64,000 nt of DNA. Source: Mangrovibacterium diazotrophicum. Its GTDB lineage: Bacteria; Bacteroidota; Bacteroidia; Bacteroidales; Prolixibacteraceae. Under the pieces are notes generated by a model. That model was not told the DNA's origin and ran no database searches. It saw only the letters and a list, made by a program, of their open reading frames with translations. The stretch is taken from contig NZ_RAPN01000005.1 of NCBI RefSeq assembly GCF_003610535.1, positions 186,001-250,000 on the forward strand. The letters run 5' to 3'. Shown here piece by piece: positions 25,134 through 35,189 of the stretch (position 1 is the first letter of the stretch; each line of letters begins with the position of its first letter). The translations under genes and the position numbers were made by a program.

Positions 25134-25194
25134 AAATCAGCTGGTTCTAACAGGGCACGATGCTCATTTAGTTAGAATCAGCTGATTTTTTTTG
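25134..25194 (+). terminator. lysC terminator
   Basis: AAATCAGCTGgTTCTAAC pairs with GTTAGAAtCAGCTGATTT, then a run of T. It lies 18 bases after the lysC stop. Confidence 0.85.
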
Positions 25195-25442
25195 CTCCAA
25201 TCTCAATTCGAAGGACATTGGCCCGATCTTAATCATAGTAGCGGTCATCCTTTTTCTAAATCACGGGGAAATCCCGAATCTTCCGAATTTTACATTTCTG
25301 TTCGCCAATTCGGGCGAAATCAGGCACTTTGAGTTAAAGATTTGATATAAAAGGATAAATAAATGGTTTATTTACCTCAATAATTTTTTTAGAAGCAAAT
25401 TAAGAGTACATTTACGACTTACATTTTTATTTTTTATTGATT

Positions 25443-25820
25443 ATGAACATTTTTGTTGGAAACCTCAACTACAACATCACTGAGGATGACCTTAGAGAAA
25501 TTTTTGAGGAGTATGGTGAATTGAGCTCTGTAAAATTAATTTCAGACAAATTCACTGGTAAAAGTAAAGGTTTCGGTTTCGTTGAAATGGCTGACGCTGA
25601 TGAAGCAAAAAAAGCTATTGAAGAATTAAACGGAGCTGAAGTCGAAGGAAGAACAATGGTTGTTAACGAGTCTATCGAGAAAAAAAGAGAACCTCGTGAC
25701 AACAATCGCAGAGGCGGCGGCGGTTTCAACCGTGGCGGCAATGGCGGTGGTTTTAACCGCGGTGGAAACAGCGGTGGTGGCTACGGTCGTAGAGACAACA
25801 ACTTCAGATCAAACTACTAA
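25443..25820 (+). CDS. RRM RNA-binding protein with Gly/Arg-rich tail
   Basis: 125 residues. One RNA-recognition motif (residues 1-80) has RNP2 IFVGNL at 3-8 and RNP1 KGFGFVEM at 42-49. A disordered tail of GGGGFNRGGNGGG-type repeats follows. Proteins of this design are abundant in Bacteroidota and act as global RNA-binding factors or chaperones. The ATG at 25443 starts the first RRM strand; a TTG two codons upstream is less likely. It is followed after nine bases by cspA, so the pair probably forms a cold- or RNA-structure-related operon. Confidence 0.92.
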   Translation: MNIFVGNLNYNITEDDLREIFEEYGELSSVKLISDKFTGKSKGFGFVEMADADEAKKAIEELNGAEVEGRTMVVNESIEKKREPRDNNRRGGGGFNRGGNGGGFNRGGNSGGGYGRRDNNFRSNY

Positions 25821-25829
25821 TAGTTTGGC

Positions 25830-26027
25830 ATGAAGGGCACTGTAAAATGGTATGACGCTACCAAAGGTTTCGGTTTTATCCTGACAGAGGAAAACAAAGA
25901 CATCTTTGTTCACCGGACCGGGTTAGTTGATTCATTTGCTGGTCTCGAACCAGACGAGACTGTTGAATTTGAAATCGGACAAAGCAAAAAAGGTCCGGTT
26001 GCAACGAACGTAACAAAAGTAGATTAA
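25830..26027 (+). CDS. cspA: cold shock domain protein
   Basis: 65 residues, a single cold-shock OB fold that binds single-stranded RNA/DNA. RNP1 is KGFGFI at 12-17 and RNP2 is DIFVH at 24-28; KGPVATNVTKVD closes the barrel. Length is typical of CspA. It is co-directional with the RRM gene nine bases upstream and is followed by two hairpins that can end the transcript. Confidence 0.95.
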   Translation: MKGTVKWYDATKGFGFILTEENKDIFVHRTGLVDSFAGLEPDETVEFEIGQSKKGPVATNVTKVD

Positions 26028-26037
26028 TTTTGAGATT

Positions 26038-26120
26038 GAGCTGTTTTTATCGATCAGCTCTTCTTTCTAAGATATTTTTACTCTTTGTTTTTTAAAACCC
26101 GAAGAAATTCGGGTTTTTTT
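26038..26120 (+). terminator. tandem terminators after cspA
   Basis: A GAGCTG/CAGCTC hairpin (26038-26060) followed by TTCTTTC is backed up by a strong AAAACCCGAA/TTCGGGTTTT hairpin (26094-26117) followed by T. The second may also serve the convergent kinase gene, whose stop codon lies at its edge. Confidence 0.85.
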
Positions 26121-28411
26121 TATTTTTTAGGCATTCTGAAAACAAACTCGCTTCCTTTTCCAATTTGAGAAGTCACCTCAATTCGTCCACCTAACGCTTC
26201 AGCATACGCCTGGGAAATGGCAAGCCCCAAACCCGATCCCTCCTTCAAACGGGTTAAATTCATATCGGCCTGAACAAACCGTTCAAAAATCAACTCCATT
26301 TTGTCGGGATAAATTCCGGAACCAGTATCCTTCACAAAAAACAGGAAACTTTCGGCTTCGTTTAAATAGCCAAATTCAATCGAACCTTCAGATGTAAACT
26401 TCACGGCATTCTTCAACAAGTTGATGAGTATCGTTTCCAGCTTGTATTTGTCGGTTTCAATGCAATCAACCTCGTCCTTTTCCGGTAGAATACATTGGAG
26501 CGATATATTTTTTGCTTCAGCTTGCGTCTGGAATAAATCTTTTAGAAACTGAAACTCTGTCTTCAAGTCTACACTTGTCAAAATCAGCTTACTTTGCCCT
26601 GCTTCAATGCGAGAAATTTCGATGATATTCCCGATGGTATCCAATAGCCGGGTGCCACTCATCTTCACCAAATCGAAGAAACTTTGTTTCTGTTTTTCAT
26701 CGAAGTCAGGATCCTGCAGCATTTCCAGGAAACCTAAAATGCTATTCATCGGTGTCCTGATCTCATGCGACATATTCATAAGGAAAGCAGTTTTCAACCG
26801 ATCGTTTTCTTCCGCTTTTTCCTTGGCAACAATCAGATCTGCTTCGTTCTGCTTCACCGAACTAATATCGACACAGAATCCCTCATAACTTTTATCTTCC
26901 GGATCATACTGCACATACAACGAAAACCACTTGATTTTTCCGCTGATTAACTTCGCTTCGAACTCGTAGCCGTAAAGAGCCCCCTCTTTCTTCAGTGCAT
27001 TGGCAAACTGCTCTCGCGCCGAATCATTGACCCAAAGCTTTTGTACATTATCGTAGTGCTTTTCAAATTCTTTGGCATCGCAACACTCAAACTGGTGAAT
27101 CAGCGTATCGTTAAAGATCACAAACTCACCGGTAGCAGCTGTTTTAAAGATTCCGACCGGCGCATTCTCGAAAATGTAGCGATATTTCTCTTCGCTTTCG
27201 CGCAACGACTTTTCCAACTCCTTCCGCTTGGTAATATCCCGCCCAATCCCTAAGATACCTATCAAGTGCCCATTCTCTTCAAACAGGGGCGTTTTAATCG
27301 TTTCCAAGATCTCCCGGTGCCGGTCTGCGAACTCAATTTCTTCTTCATAAATATAAGATTCGCCGACCTCCATTGCCGTATTATCCTCTCTTCGAAAATG
27401 ATCAGCAATGTCTTTGGGGACGAAATCATAATCGGTTTTCCCAATGATCTCGTTCACCCGCTTGCCAAAAAATTGGGAAACGCGCTTATTACACAGCTGA
27501 AAAACACCTTCCGAATTTTTCAACCACATCATATCCGGAAGTGCATTGATCAGAGCCCGCAGCTGTTCTTCCTGTTTGCGGAGATTCTCTGTTGCTAGTC
27601 TCAGATGAGTAATATCCCTTCGAATCCCAACAATCCGTTTCACAAAACCACTATCGGTAAGTCCGGCTACTGAGCCAATTACCTGGTGCCAGCGATAGTT
27701 TCCGTCGGCATGCAACATTCGCGCTTCATAACGGTACTCGTCTGTTTCGCGCGCCAAAATACGTTGAATATTGCGAATCACCTCCATCCGGTCCTCCGGG
27801 TGCACCCGATTAAGCCACACATACCGGTCGTGATGTCCGTACTCTGGCTTATACCCCAGCATCGTGTAAAATATTGGCGATGCATACCATTGATCGTTCG
27901 AAACATCCCAATCCCAGATACCGGTCTCAGTCGTTTCCAAGGAAATTCGCAAGCGTTCCTCGCTCATCTTCAACTCACGCTCCAGTTGATGATGTTTCGT
28001 TACATCGATAATTGACCCGGATATTGCGGGGCGCCCGTTATAATCAATTCGATTCCCCAGTACGCGTACGTAAACAGTCTTCCCTGATTGATGCTTGCCT
28101 TCAAATTCATATTCCAACGATTCAACCTCTGCCTGTAGCCGGGCATTCACATTTTCAACGACCTTTGAACGATCTGATTCAACAACCAAATCTTCAGGTC
28201 CCAGAATATCGACAATCTCGTCCGGTTTGTACCCGAAGATATCGGCGAAACGCTTATTCGCATACCGAAAACGATGGTCTTGAATAATGTACATTCCGAC
28301 CAGCGAATTTTCAATCAAACTGTCAAATACACCTTGATTGGAGTTAGACAAATTCGCGTGATTGTATTTCCGTTTTTCTCTTCCAAGAAGGCGAGGTAGC
28401 AATCTCAACAT
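26120..28411 (-). CDS. multi-PAS sensor histidine kinase
   Basis: 763 residues, no transmembrane segment, so cytoplasmic. Four PAS domains in series are separated by PAC motifs (FEGKHQSGKTVYVRV, YEARMLHADGNYRWHQV with RDITHLRLATENL, RDITKRKELEKSL, DISSVKQNEADL). The second has the PAS_3 pattern (MLGYKPEYGHHDRYVWLNRVHPED). HisKA carries MNMSHEIRTPMNSILGFLEML, then a complete HATPase (LLKNAVKFTSEG, DTGSGI, GSGLGLAISQAY). The ATG at 28411 is preferred to an in-frame TTG four codons earlier. It has no receiver domain and no neighbouring regulator. Signal unknown. Confidence 0.93.
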   Translation of the reverse strand: MLRLLPRLLGREKRKYNHANLSNSNQGVFDSLIENSLVGMYIIQDHRFRYANKRFADIFGYKPDEIVDILGPEDLVVESDRSKVVENVNARLQAEVESLEYEFEGKHQSGKTVYVRVLGNRIDYNGRPAISGSIIDVTKHHQLERELKMSEERLRISLETTETGIWDWDVSNDQWYASPIFYTMLGYKPEYGHHDRYVWLNRVHPEDRMEVIRNIQRILARETDEYRYEARMLHADGNYRWHQVIGSVAGLTDSGFVKRIVGIRRDITHLRLATENLRKQEEQLRALINALPDMMWLKNSEGVFQLCNKRVSQFFGKRVNEIIGKTDYDFVPKDIADHFRREDNTAMEVGESYIYEEEIEFADRHREILETIKTPLFEENGHLIGILGIGRDITKRKELEKSLRESEEKYRYIFENAPVGIFKTAATGEFVIFNDTLIHQFECCDAKEFEKHYDNVQKLWVNDSAREQFANALKKEGALYGYEFEAKLISGKIKWFSLYVQYDPEDKSYEGFCVDISSVKQNEADLIVAKEKAEENDRLKTAFLMNMSHEIRTPMNSILGFLEMLQDPDFDEKQKQSFFDLVKMSGTRLLDTIGNIIEISRIEAGQSKLILTSVDLKTEFQFLKDLFQTQAEAKNISLQCILPEKDEVDCIETDKYKLETILINLLKNAVKFTSEGSIEFGYLNEAESFLFFVKDTGSGIYPDKMELIFERFVQADMNLTRLKEGSGLGLAISQAYAEALGGRIEVTSQIGKGSEFVFRMPKK

Positions 28412-28567
28412 AGCTTTGATCAATTAGCGGGGTGCAACCGATTCAAATTAACTAAATAACATGAAAGATAAATATACGGCAATCCGAAGTGACGATCCAA
28501 AAAAATGTGGGCAATTCGCAAAATAAATTACAAACCTAGAGGAAAAAGCAGAATTTTTAACCGTTTT

Positions 28568-29332
28568 CTAGAGTTCGAAAATGGCCGTGGATTGATGTCG
28601 CGAAGTCAACTCAACCTGGAATCGGCTGCGTAACGGATCGAACACAGCATCAGCTATTTCGGGCGTATTGTTCTCACCCGACAAGTGACTTAAGAAAATT
28701 GTGCGGAGATTTTCGCCTGCAAACTCGTTCGCTAATTCATAGGCCTGCAAGTTGGACAAGTGCCCCACAGCTGATGATACGCGCTGTTTCAAATAATAAG
28801 GATATGGACCACTCATCAACATGTCTTCGTCATAATTACTCTCCAGAAAGACGGCGTGACAAGCCGAAAAATGAGATTTAACCTGATCGCAAGCTTCTCC
28901 GATATCCGTCATAACGCCGACATGTTTACCGGCGTAACTCACCCGGAACGAACAAGCGTCGGCTGCATCGTGCGATTTAGAAAAAGCATGCACCTCGAAC
29001 TCTCCAACCGAGAAAGATTGATCGGGATCGAACCAAACAACATGCTCAGGCCGATTAGCTTTACTCAGCGCTAAAAAAGTCTTCTTGGTAATGTACACCG
29101 GTATGTGGAGGCGTTTGCTCAGAACCCGTGCTCCACGTGCATGATCGCAATGCTCGTGCGTAATCAACAGGGCTTTGATTTTGTGCTCAGCAATTCCTTT
29201 CTCCTGCAAACGAAGCTGCAACTGGCGGGCGCTCAAACCAACGTCGACCAGGATTGCCTCCTGATCGTTACCTATATAATAGCAGTTTCCGTTACTACCC
29301 GACGCCAATGCACATACTTCCAGTTTACTCAT
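28568..29332 (-). CDS. MBL-fold metallohydrolase, YycJ/WalJ-like
   Basis: 254 residues. Metallo-beta-lactamase fold with the metal motif THEHCDHARG (His59, His61, Asp63, His64) after the opening ALASGSNGNCYYIGN, the pattern of YycJ/WalJ proteins. A later FLSHLSGENNTP segment supplies another ligand. WalJ relatives are 5'-3' DNA exonucleases in repair, but that activity here is only inferred. The ATG at 29332 overlaps the end of aroK (stop at 29325) by eight bases, showing co-transcription with parE-parC-aroK. Confidence 0.88.
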   Translation of the reverse strand: MSKLEVCALASGSNGNCYYIGNDQEAILVDVGLSARQLQLRLQEKGIAEHKIKALLITHEHCDHARGARVLSKRLHIPVYITKKTFLALSKANRPEHVVWFDPDQSFSVGEFEVHAFSKSHDAADACSFRVSYAGKHVGVMTDIGEACDQVKSHFSACHAVFLESNYDEDMLMSGPYPYYLKQRVSSAVGHLSNLQAYELANEFAGENLRTIFLSHLSGENNTPEIADAVFDPLRSRFQVELTSRHQSTAIFEL

Positions 29333-29834
29333 GCTCAAACTCTATGCGGGACAAAATTTCAGGGGTTGTAATATTCGATCCGGTGATTTGGTAGCTCGCC
29401 TGTTCATAGTACGGACGGCGTTTTTCCAACATGCCCTCAATGAAACCAACAAGCTCTTCCGGGCTCTTTCCTTTCACCAAAGGTCGTTCTGTTTTCGATT
29501 GCATCAAGCGATTGGCCAGTTCTTCCGCATCAACATCCAGAAAAATGCAGATTCCGGTCCGGTTCATCACCTCCACATTATCGAAAAAACATGGTGCACC
29601 GCCTCCGGTCGCAATCACCACATCTTCGAATTCCGAAACTTCCTGCAAACAGGCTTGTTCCTTCAAACGAAATCCCGACTCCCCTTCTTCTTCAAAAATC
29701 TGAGGGATAGTTTTAAAATATTTTTTCTCCAGGTATTTATCCAAATCCAGGAACGACAAGCTCAATTTTTTGGCCAACTCTTTTCCCAAAGTAGTTTTGC
29801 CACAGGCCATATAGCCAATCAGATAGATCCTCAT
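29325..29834 (-). CDS. aroK: shikimate kinase
   Basis: 169 residues. Phosphorylates shikimate in aromatic amino acid synthesis. The P-loop is GYMACGKTT (7-15), the shikimate-binding LDLDKYLE and FRLKEQ follow, ATGGGAPCF is the conserved glycine loop, and the lid carries ERPLVKG. Length is normal. It begins one base after the parC stop and overlaps the hydrolase gene, so it is part of a parE-parC-aroK-yycJ run. Confidence 0.95.
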   Translation of the reverse strand: MRIYLIGYMACGKTTLGKELAKKLSLSFLDLDKYLEKKYFKTIPQIFEEEGESGFRLKEQACLQEVSEFEDVVIATGGGAPCFFDNVEVMNRTGICIFLDVDAEELANRLMQSKTERPLVKGKSPEELVGFIEGMLEKRRPYYEQASYQITGSNITTPEILSRIEFEHE

Positions 29835-32465
29835 TTAGAATAACGACATTTGGTTCTTATCATCTTCTTCATCATCTTTCTTCTTCCGGTTTACTTCGAA
29901 AGGAACATCTTCAGTGTCCACTTCTTCCGGTTCTTCATCCGGTATCTCATGCTCGTCCTCGTCTTTCACGATCGGCTCCAACTCGGTAATATTCTCCACC
30001 TCGTAGTTGGTCAATCGTTTTCCGCGCGCTTTATGCGATTTTACACCGATAAATTCCGAAACCTCGATGATCTCGTTTTCACGCTGAGCATTTTTCCCGC
30101 CAAAGGTAATCTCTAATCTCGGATAATGTACCCAGGTGATGCTAACTAATTTATTATTGGGGTGATCTCCAACAAAACCAACCCGTTTTCCCTGAACGTC
30201 ATCAATCTGGAATCGCTTCACGTAATAGAATTCCTGTTCGGCATCGAAATACACAACAGAGAGCACTTTTTCGTGATCAAACTTCTCGATGATCAGGATA
30301 TCCTGATCGAAGTGATTACTCAAGTCGAAGTTGTAAAGCTGATAATCGCCGTTTTTGTAGAGCACCAAAATCTGATCGTCTCCTTGAAATTCACCAAGGA
30401 ACTTACCACGACCATCTGAATTCAGACGCAGCACATCGTGATCGAACCAGATTTTTCGTCCTCCTAAAGTTGATACACCTTTCTCCTTCAGGACGATTTT
30501 GTGCAATTCGAATTTGGAAAGAATATTCCCCATGGCGGCCCGTCCCTTAATCGCCAACTCGCCCATGTCGACTTCAAACATCAGGCGTTTTAAGCGGGCT
30601 TTCGGTTTTAGCGTCACTTTCAGTACTTCGGCTTCTCCGTTCGGGTTGGCGCTGAAGTAGCAAATTCTCGATCCGGCAGTTCCCTGCGTTACATCATATT
30701 CTTTGTCGCGCGTAACGCCAGTTACGGCAAAGCGCTTCATGTAGTAATTACCGGCCTTTCCGTCGCGATAAACCACATTATAAATGGTACGCTTGTCATT
30801 CTTTTTGAACACCGCCAGGTGCTGAATATTTTTACCGATAAAGGCTTTATCCGACACCTTGGTGATGAAATAAGTTCCGTCCTTCCGGAAGACGATAATG
30901 TCGTCGATATCCGAACAATCGCAAACATATTCGGCTTTCCGCAGGCTGGTTCCCATGAAACCTTCCTCGTAATCGACATACAATTTTTCGTTGGCAACAA
31001 CCACCTTGGTTGCTACAATATTTTCGAAATTCCGAAGCTCGGTTTTCCGCTCTTTTCCTTTTCCGTATTTGGCTTTTATCCGCTCGTAATATTCAATACT
31101 GAAAGGAATAATGTTTTCGATGTTTTTGTTGATTTCTGCGATCTCATCTTCAATCGACTGAATATGATCGTTCGCCTTGTCGGTGTTGAATTTCAAAATT
31201 CGCGCCATGCGAATCTCCATCAACTTCAAAATATCTTCGCGGGCAACTTCGCGGATCAGCTTCGGCTTCCAGGGTTCCAGGCGTTTATCAATGTGGGCAA
31301 TCGCCTCATCCATGTTCTCCGCCTGTTCAAATTCTTTATCCTTGTAAATCCGCTCTTCGATGAAGATTTTCTCCAACGAGGCAAAATGCAGCGCATCCTG
31401 CAATTCACTCTTCCTAATCTCAAGTTCCAGCTTCAACAGCGCAACCGTCTGGTTCGTGTTTCGCCTCAGGATATCGCTAACTCCCAGGAAAAGCGGCTTA
31501 TCGTTTTCAATGATGCAAGAGTTGGGCGAAATCGACACCTCGCAGTCGGTAAATGCGTAAAGGGCGTCGATGGTTTTATCGGAAGAAACACCCGGTGCCA
31601 GGTGCACCAGAATTTCTACTTTGTCCGACGTATTATCGTCGATATGTTTGATCTTGATCTTATTCTTTTCGTTCGCCTTGATGATGGACTCGATGAGCGT
31701 GCTCGTTGTTTTCCCAAAGGGCAGTTCGGTAATCACCAAAGTTTTGTTGTCCTGCTTTTCAATTTTAGCACGAACTTTAACGGCACCGCCACGCAGCCCG
31801 TTATTGTATTTAGCCACATCAACCGAACCTCCCGTTGGGAAGTCGGGATACAATTCAAACTCTTCCTCATTCAGGTGTGCAATCGACGCGTCGATCAGTT
31901 CGATGAAGTTGTGGGGCAATATTTTCGATGCCAAGCCAACAGCGATCCCTTCAACACCTTGTGCCAGCAGCAAAGGGAATTTCACAGGCAGCGTCACAGG
32001 TTCCCGGTTTCGGCCATCGTACGACAACTTCCACTGGGTCGTCTTCGGGTTGAAAACAACGTCGAGGGCAAACTTCGATAAACGCGCTTCAATATAACGC
32101 GGTGCAGCCGAACCATCACCCGTCAGGATGTTTCCCCAGTTTCCCTGGGTATCCACCAACAGGTCTTTTTGCCCCAATTGCACTAAGGCGTCACCGATCG
32201 ACGCATCACCGTGCGGGTGATACATCATGGTTTGCCCGATGATGTTCGCTACCTTGTTGTAACGTCCGTCATCCATTTCGCGCATGGCATGTAAAATCCG
32301 TCGCTGTACCGGTTTCAGTCCGTCGTTAACATACGGAACCGCCCGCTCCAGAATTACATACGAAGCATAATCGAGGAACCAGTTTTGGTACATCCCCGAC
32401 AAATACGTAATGTTGTCTCCCTTTTCAGAACCCGCTTGATCTGCTTTGATATCCTCTTCGCTCAC
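29835..32465 (-). CDS. parC: DNA topoisomerase IV subunit A
   Basis: 876 residues. Cleaves and rejoins DNA to decatenate chromosomes together with ParE. The winged-helix region has LKPVQRRILHAMREM and HPHGDASIGDALVQL, with the catalytic tyrosine Tyr124 in APRYIEAR. A long coiled coil and a C-terminal beta-pinwheel follow, then an acidic tail (DEEPEEVDTEDVPFEV) ending in NQMSLF. The start is read as a GTG at 32465; no in-frame ATG lies between it and the parE stop 24 bases upstream. Adjacency to parE supports ParC over GyrA. Confidence 0.94.
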   Translation of the reverse strand: MSEEDIKADQAGSEKGDNITYLSGMYQNWFLDYASYVILERAVPYVNDGLKPVQRRILHAMREMDDGRYNKVANIIGQTMMYHPHGDASIGDALVQLGQKDLLVDTQGNWGNILTGDGSAAPRYIEARLSKFALDVVFNPKTTQWKLSYDGRNREPVTLPVKFPLLLAQGVEGIAVGLASKILPHNFIELIDASIAHLNEEEFELYPDFPTGGSVDVAKYNNGLRGGAVKVRAKIEKQDNKTLVITELPFGKTTSTLIESIIKANEKNKIKIKHIDDNTSDKVEILVHLAPGVSSDKTIDALYAFTDCEVSISPNSCIIENDKPLFLGVSDILRRNTNQTVALLKLELEIRKSELQDALHFASLEKIFIEERIYKDKEFEQAENMDEAIAHIDKRLEPWKPKLIREVAREDILKLMEIRMARILKFNTDKANDHIQSIEDEIAEINKNIENIIPFSIEYYERIKAKYGKGKERKTELRNFENIVATKVVVANEKLYVDYEEGFMGTSLRKAEYVCDCSDIDDIIVFRKDGTYFITKVSDKAFIGKNIQHLAVFKKNDKRTIYNVVYRDGKAGNYYMKRFAVTGVTRDKEYDVTQGTAGSRICYFSANPNGEAEVLKVTLKPKARLKRLMFEVDMGELAIKGRAAMGNILSKFELHKIVLKEKGVSTLGGRKIWFDHDVLRLNSDGRGKFLGEFQGDDQILVLYKNGDYQLYNFDLSNHFDQDILIIEKFDHEKVLSVVYFDAEQEFYYVKRFQIDDVQGKRVGFVGDHPNNKLVSITWVHYPRLEITFGGKNAQRENEIIEVSEFIGVKSHKARGKRLTNYEVENITELEPIVKDEDEHEIPDEEPEEVDTEDVPFEVNRKKKDDEEDDKNQMSLF

Positions 32466-32489
32466 CTTAATTGCATTTATGTGTTGCTA

Positions 32490-34322
32490 TTAAACTTCGT
32501 CCTTTTCCACATACAGGTTTCCTATAATGAATTCCTGTCGCTCCGGCGTATTTTTCCCCATGTAAAATTCCAGCATTTGCGACACCGACTCGTGTTTCTT
32601 CATCAGCACCGGCTCCAAACGGATGTCGGGCCCAATGAAGTTTTTAAACTCGTCGGGCGAGATTTCACCCAACCCCTTAAATCGGGTAATCTCCGCTGCC
32701 TTGCCACACTCTGCAATGGCCGAAACGCGTTCCTCGTCCGAATAGCAATAAAATGTTTTCTTTTTGTTGCGTACCCGGAATAGCGGAGTTTGCAGAATGT
32801 ATAAATGCCCTTTTTTAACCACTTCAGGGAAAAATTGTAAAAAGAATGTAATCAACAACAGGCGAATGTGCATACCGTCCACATCGGCATCGGTTGCAAT
32901 AATCACTTTGTTGTAACGAAGGTCATCCATGCTTTCCTCGATGTTCAAAGCTGCTTGTAACAGGTTGAATTCTTCGTTTTCGTAAACCACCTTTTTGGTC
33001 AGGCCAAAGGTGTTCAAAGGCTTTCCTTTCAAACTGAAAACCGCTTGTGTGTTCACATCGCGCGACTTGGTAATCGAACCACTGGCCGAGTCACCCTCAG
33101 TAATGAAAATGCTCGATTCCGCTTTATTGTCTTTCGTTGAATTGAAATGAACCCGGCAATCGCGCAGTTTGCGGTTGTGGAGGCTCACCTTTTTAGCACG
33201 CTGCTTCGCCAGCTTCTTAATTCCGGAGATGGCCTTGCGCTCGCGCTCCGACTCCTGTATACGGCGCAACAACACCTCGGCAACATCGCCATTTTTGTGC
33301 AGGTAGTTGTCCAGCTCTTTGCTCACAAAGTTGACCACATGGTTACGAACTGTCGGACCATCGGGACCAATATCCCGTGAGCCCAACTTGGTTTTCGTCT
33401 GCGACTCGAATACAGGCTCTTCAACCTTAATACTGATCGCTGCTATGATAGACGCCCGAATGTCGGACGGATCAAAATCTTTTTTGTAGAAATCGCGGAT
33501 GGTTTTCACGATTGCTTCGCGGAAAGCAACCAGGTGCGTACCCCCTTGCGTGGTGTGCTGACCGTTGACAAACGAATAATAATCTTCGCCATACTGATTG
33601 CCGTGAGTCAATGCAAGCTCAATGTCTTCCCCTTTCAGGTGAATAACCGGATAAAGTGGTTCTGAGTCGAGGTTTTCCTCCAGCAAGTCCTTCAACCCGT
33701 TCTTACTTTGATAGCGCTCGCCATTGCAATAAATCACCAGGCCCGCATTCAGGAACGAGTAATTCTTCATCATGTTTTCCACGTAATCGGCGCGGAAGCG
33801 ATAATTGCGGAAAATATCGCCATCGGGAACAAAGCTCACCTCGGTACCATTGGGCTGCTCGGTAGTTGTAACTTCTTTCTCTTCGACAACCTGTCCCATC
33901 GAGAAAATAATTTCCTTCACCTGCCCCTCACGAAAAGCTTTTATATTGAAAGTAGTAGAAAGCGCGTTCACGGCCTTGATACCAACACCGTTCAAACCCA
34001 CCGACTTTTTAAAGACTTCAGAATCGTATTTGGCACCGGTATTCATCTTCGAGGCAACGTCCTTCAACTTACCCAGCGGAATACCCCGGCCGTAGTCGCG
34101 CACGCTGACCAGCTCGTTCGAAACCTTTACTTCGATTTTCTTCCCGAAGCCCATCATAAACTCGTCAATCGAGTTATCGAGGACTTCCTTCAACAGCACG
34201 TATATCCCGTCATCGCTGGCAGTACCGTCACCCAGTTTCCCGATGTACATCCCCGGTCTTTTCCGGATATGTTCTTGCCAGTCGAGCGTTTTAATTGATC
34301 CTTCGTCGTAGTTTGGAGTCAT
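32490..34322 (-). CDS. parE: DNA topoisomerase IV subunit B
   Basis: 610 residues, the ATPase subunit of topoisomerase IV. The GHKL ATPase has [33 protein letters not shown] and [15 protein letters not shown] transducer domain follows, then the TOPRIM domain with [10 protein letters not shown] and the metal-binding [10 protein letters not shown] length of about 610, shorter than typical GyrB, fits ParE. It is the first gene of the parE-parC-aroK-yycJ run. Confidence 0.94.
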   Translation of the reverse strand: MTPNYDEGSIKTLDWQEHIRKRPGMYIGKLGDGTASDDGIYVLLKEVLDNSIDEFMMGFGKKIEVKVSNELVSVRDYGRGIPLGKLKDVASKMNTGAKYDSEVFKKSVGLNGVGIKAVNALSTTFNIKAFREGQVKEIIFSMGQVVEEKEVTTTEQPNGTEVSFVPDGDIFRNYRFRADYVENMMKNYSFLNAGLVIYCNGERYQSKNGLKDLLEENLDSEPLYPVIHLKGEDIELALTHGNQYGEDYYSFVNGQHTTQGGTHLVAFREAIVKTIRDFYKKDFDPSDIRASIIAAISIKVEEPVFESQTKTKLGSRDIGPDGPTVRNHVVNFVSKELDNYLHKNGDVAEVLLRRIQESERERKAISGIKKLAKQRAKKVSLHNRKLRDCRVHFNSTKDNKAESSIFITEGDSASGSITKSRDVNTQAVFSLKGKPLNTFGLTKKVVYENEEFNLLQAALNIEESMDDLRYNKVIIATDADVDGMHIRLLLITFFLQFFPEVVKKGHLYILQTPLFRVRNKKKTFYCYSDEERVSAIAECGKAAEITRFKGLGEISPDEFKNFIGPDIRLEPVLMKKHESVSQMLEFYMGKNTPERQEFIIGNLYVEKDEV

Positions 34323-34422
34323 AGTGAAACAGATTTTGTCGCGAATATAAAGAAAGCAAAAGTGCGCAAATTTTGAAAGAATATGTCAATAACTCGCCTC
34401 AAACAGTTGAAAAAATTGGCAC

Positions 34423-34457
34423 AAAAAAAGGGCAATGGTGCGTAACCAATTGCCCCC
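34423..34457 (-). terminator. dps terminator
   Basis: On the minus strand GGGCAATTGGT pairs with ACCATTGCCC (one bulge), followed by TTTTTTT. It lies 22 bases after the dps stop. Confidence 0.8.
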
Positions 34458-34479
34458 AAGCAACCAAGCCTGCTATGAA

Positions 34480-34968
34480 TTAATTTTTCGACCAGGCACT
34501 AAACATCCAGTAATATTTCTCGGTTGATTTCACCATCTTGTTGACAAGGTCAACAGTAGAAACGTCGCCGGTTTCGTTCGCCTGATCCAGTACGTTTATC
34601 ATTTGCGAAAGAATAATTTCGAAGTCGGATAAAATTTCCTCAACCATGCGCTCCGGTGCAGGAATTCCTTCCGGCTCAGCAATTCGTGAATAGTGCAAAT
34701 AATCAGAAAGGCGAGCCATCGGGTTAGCTCCGAAAACGCGAGCACGTTCCGCCAAATCATCAATATTCACTTTTGCAAAATCGTAAAGCTCTTCGAATTT
34801 CTCGTGTAAATCAAAAAAGTCTTTCCCGGTTACATTCCAGTGGAAGTTTCTCAATTTTTGATAATGCACGTGATAGCTTGCGATCAGCACATTCATGCGA
34901 TTGACCAACTCCTTTGATTTCTCTGTTTGATAACCTAATCTGCTTACTGTTTTCTCTGTTGTTTCCAT
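34480..34968 (-). CDS. dps: Dps-family DNA-binding / iron-storage protein
   Basis: 162 residues, a ferritin-like four-helix protein that oxidises and stores iron and protects DNA. The ferroxidase residues are in NFHWNVTGKDFFDLHEKFEELYD (His and Asp/Glu) with IDDLAERARVFG downstream. The ATG at 34968 starts METTEKTVSRLGY; upstream in-frame codons give a cysteine-rich sequence unlike the family. It is monocistronic with its own terminator and separated by about 220 bases from an HdeD-like gene on the same strand. Confidence 0.93.
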   Translation of the reverse strand: METTEKTVSRLGYQTEKSKELVNRMNVLIASYHVHYQKLRNFHWNVTGKDFFDLHEKFEELYDFAKVNIDDLAERARVFGANPMARLSDYLHYSRIAEPEGIPAPERMVEEILSDFEIILSQMINVLDQANETGDVSTVDLVNKMVKSTEKYYWMFSAWSKN

Positions 34969-35189
34969 ATCATTATTTATTTTGAATGTTATTGTATTCG
35001 TGAGGAAACAATGGGAAAAGCATTCCAAAATCAGGCGCAACCAAAGCAATTCAGCTTAAACTCTGAAATTCAGAAAAATAAAAAGATTGAGCTTTGAAAA
35101 AGACATTCAATCGCAAGTAGAAGCAGCTCCACAACTGTGGAAAAAGGAAGACAAACAAGGTTAAAAACGATTGACAAGTGTTGAATCCA

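Noticed and set aside
30819-32081. 420-codon open frame on the plus strand opposite parC
   Set aside because: It lies wholly antisense to a strongly conserved gene; its translation (poly-Phe/Asn/Arg) has no domain, and codon bias of the sense gene explains it.
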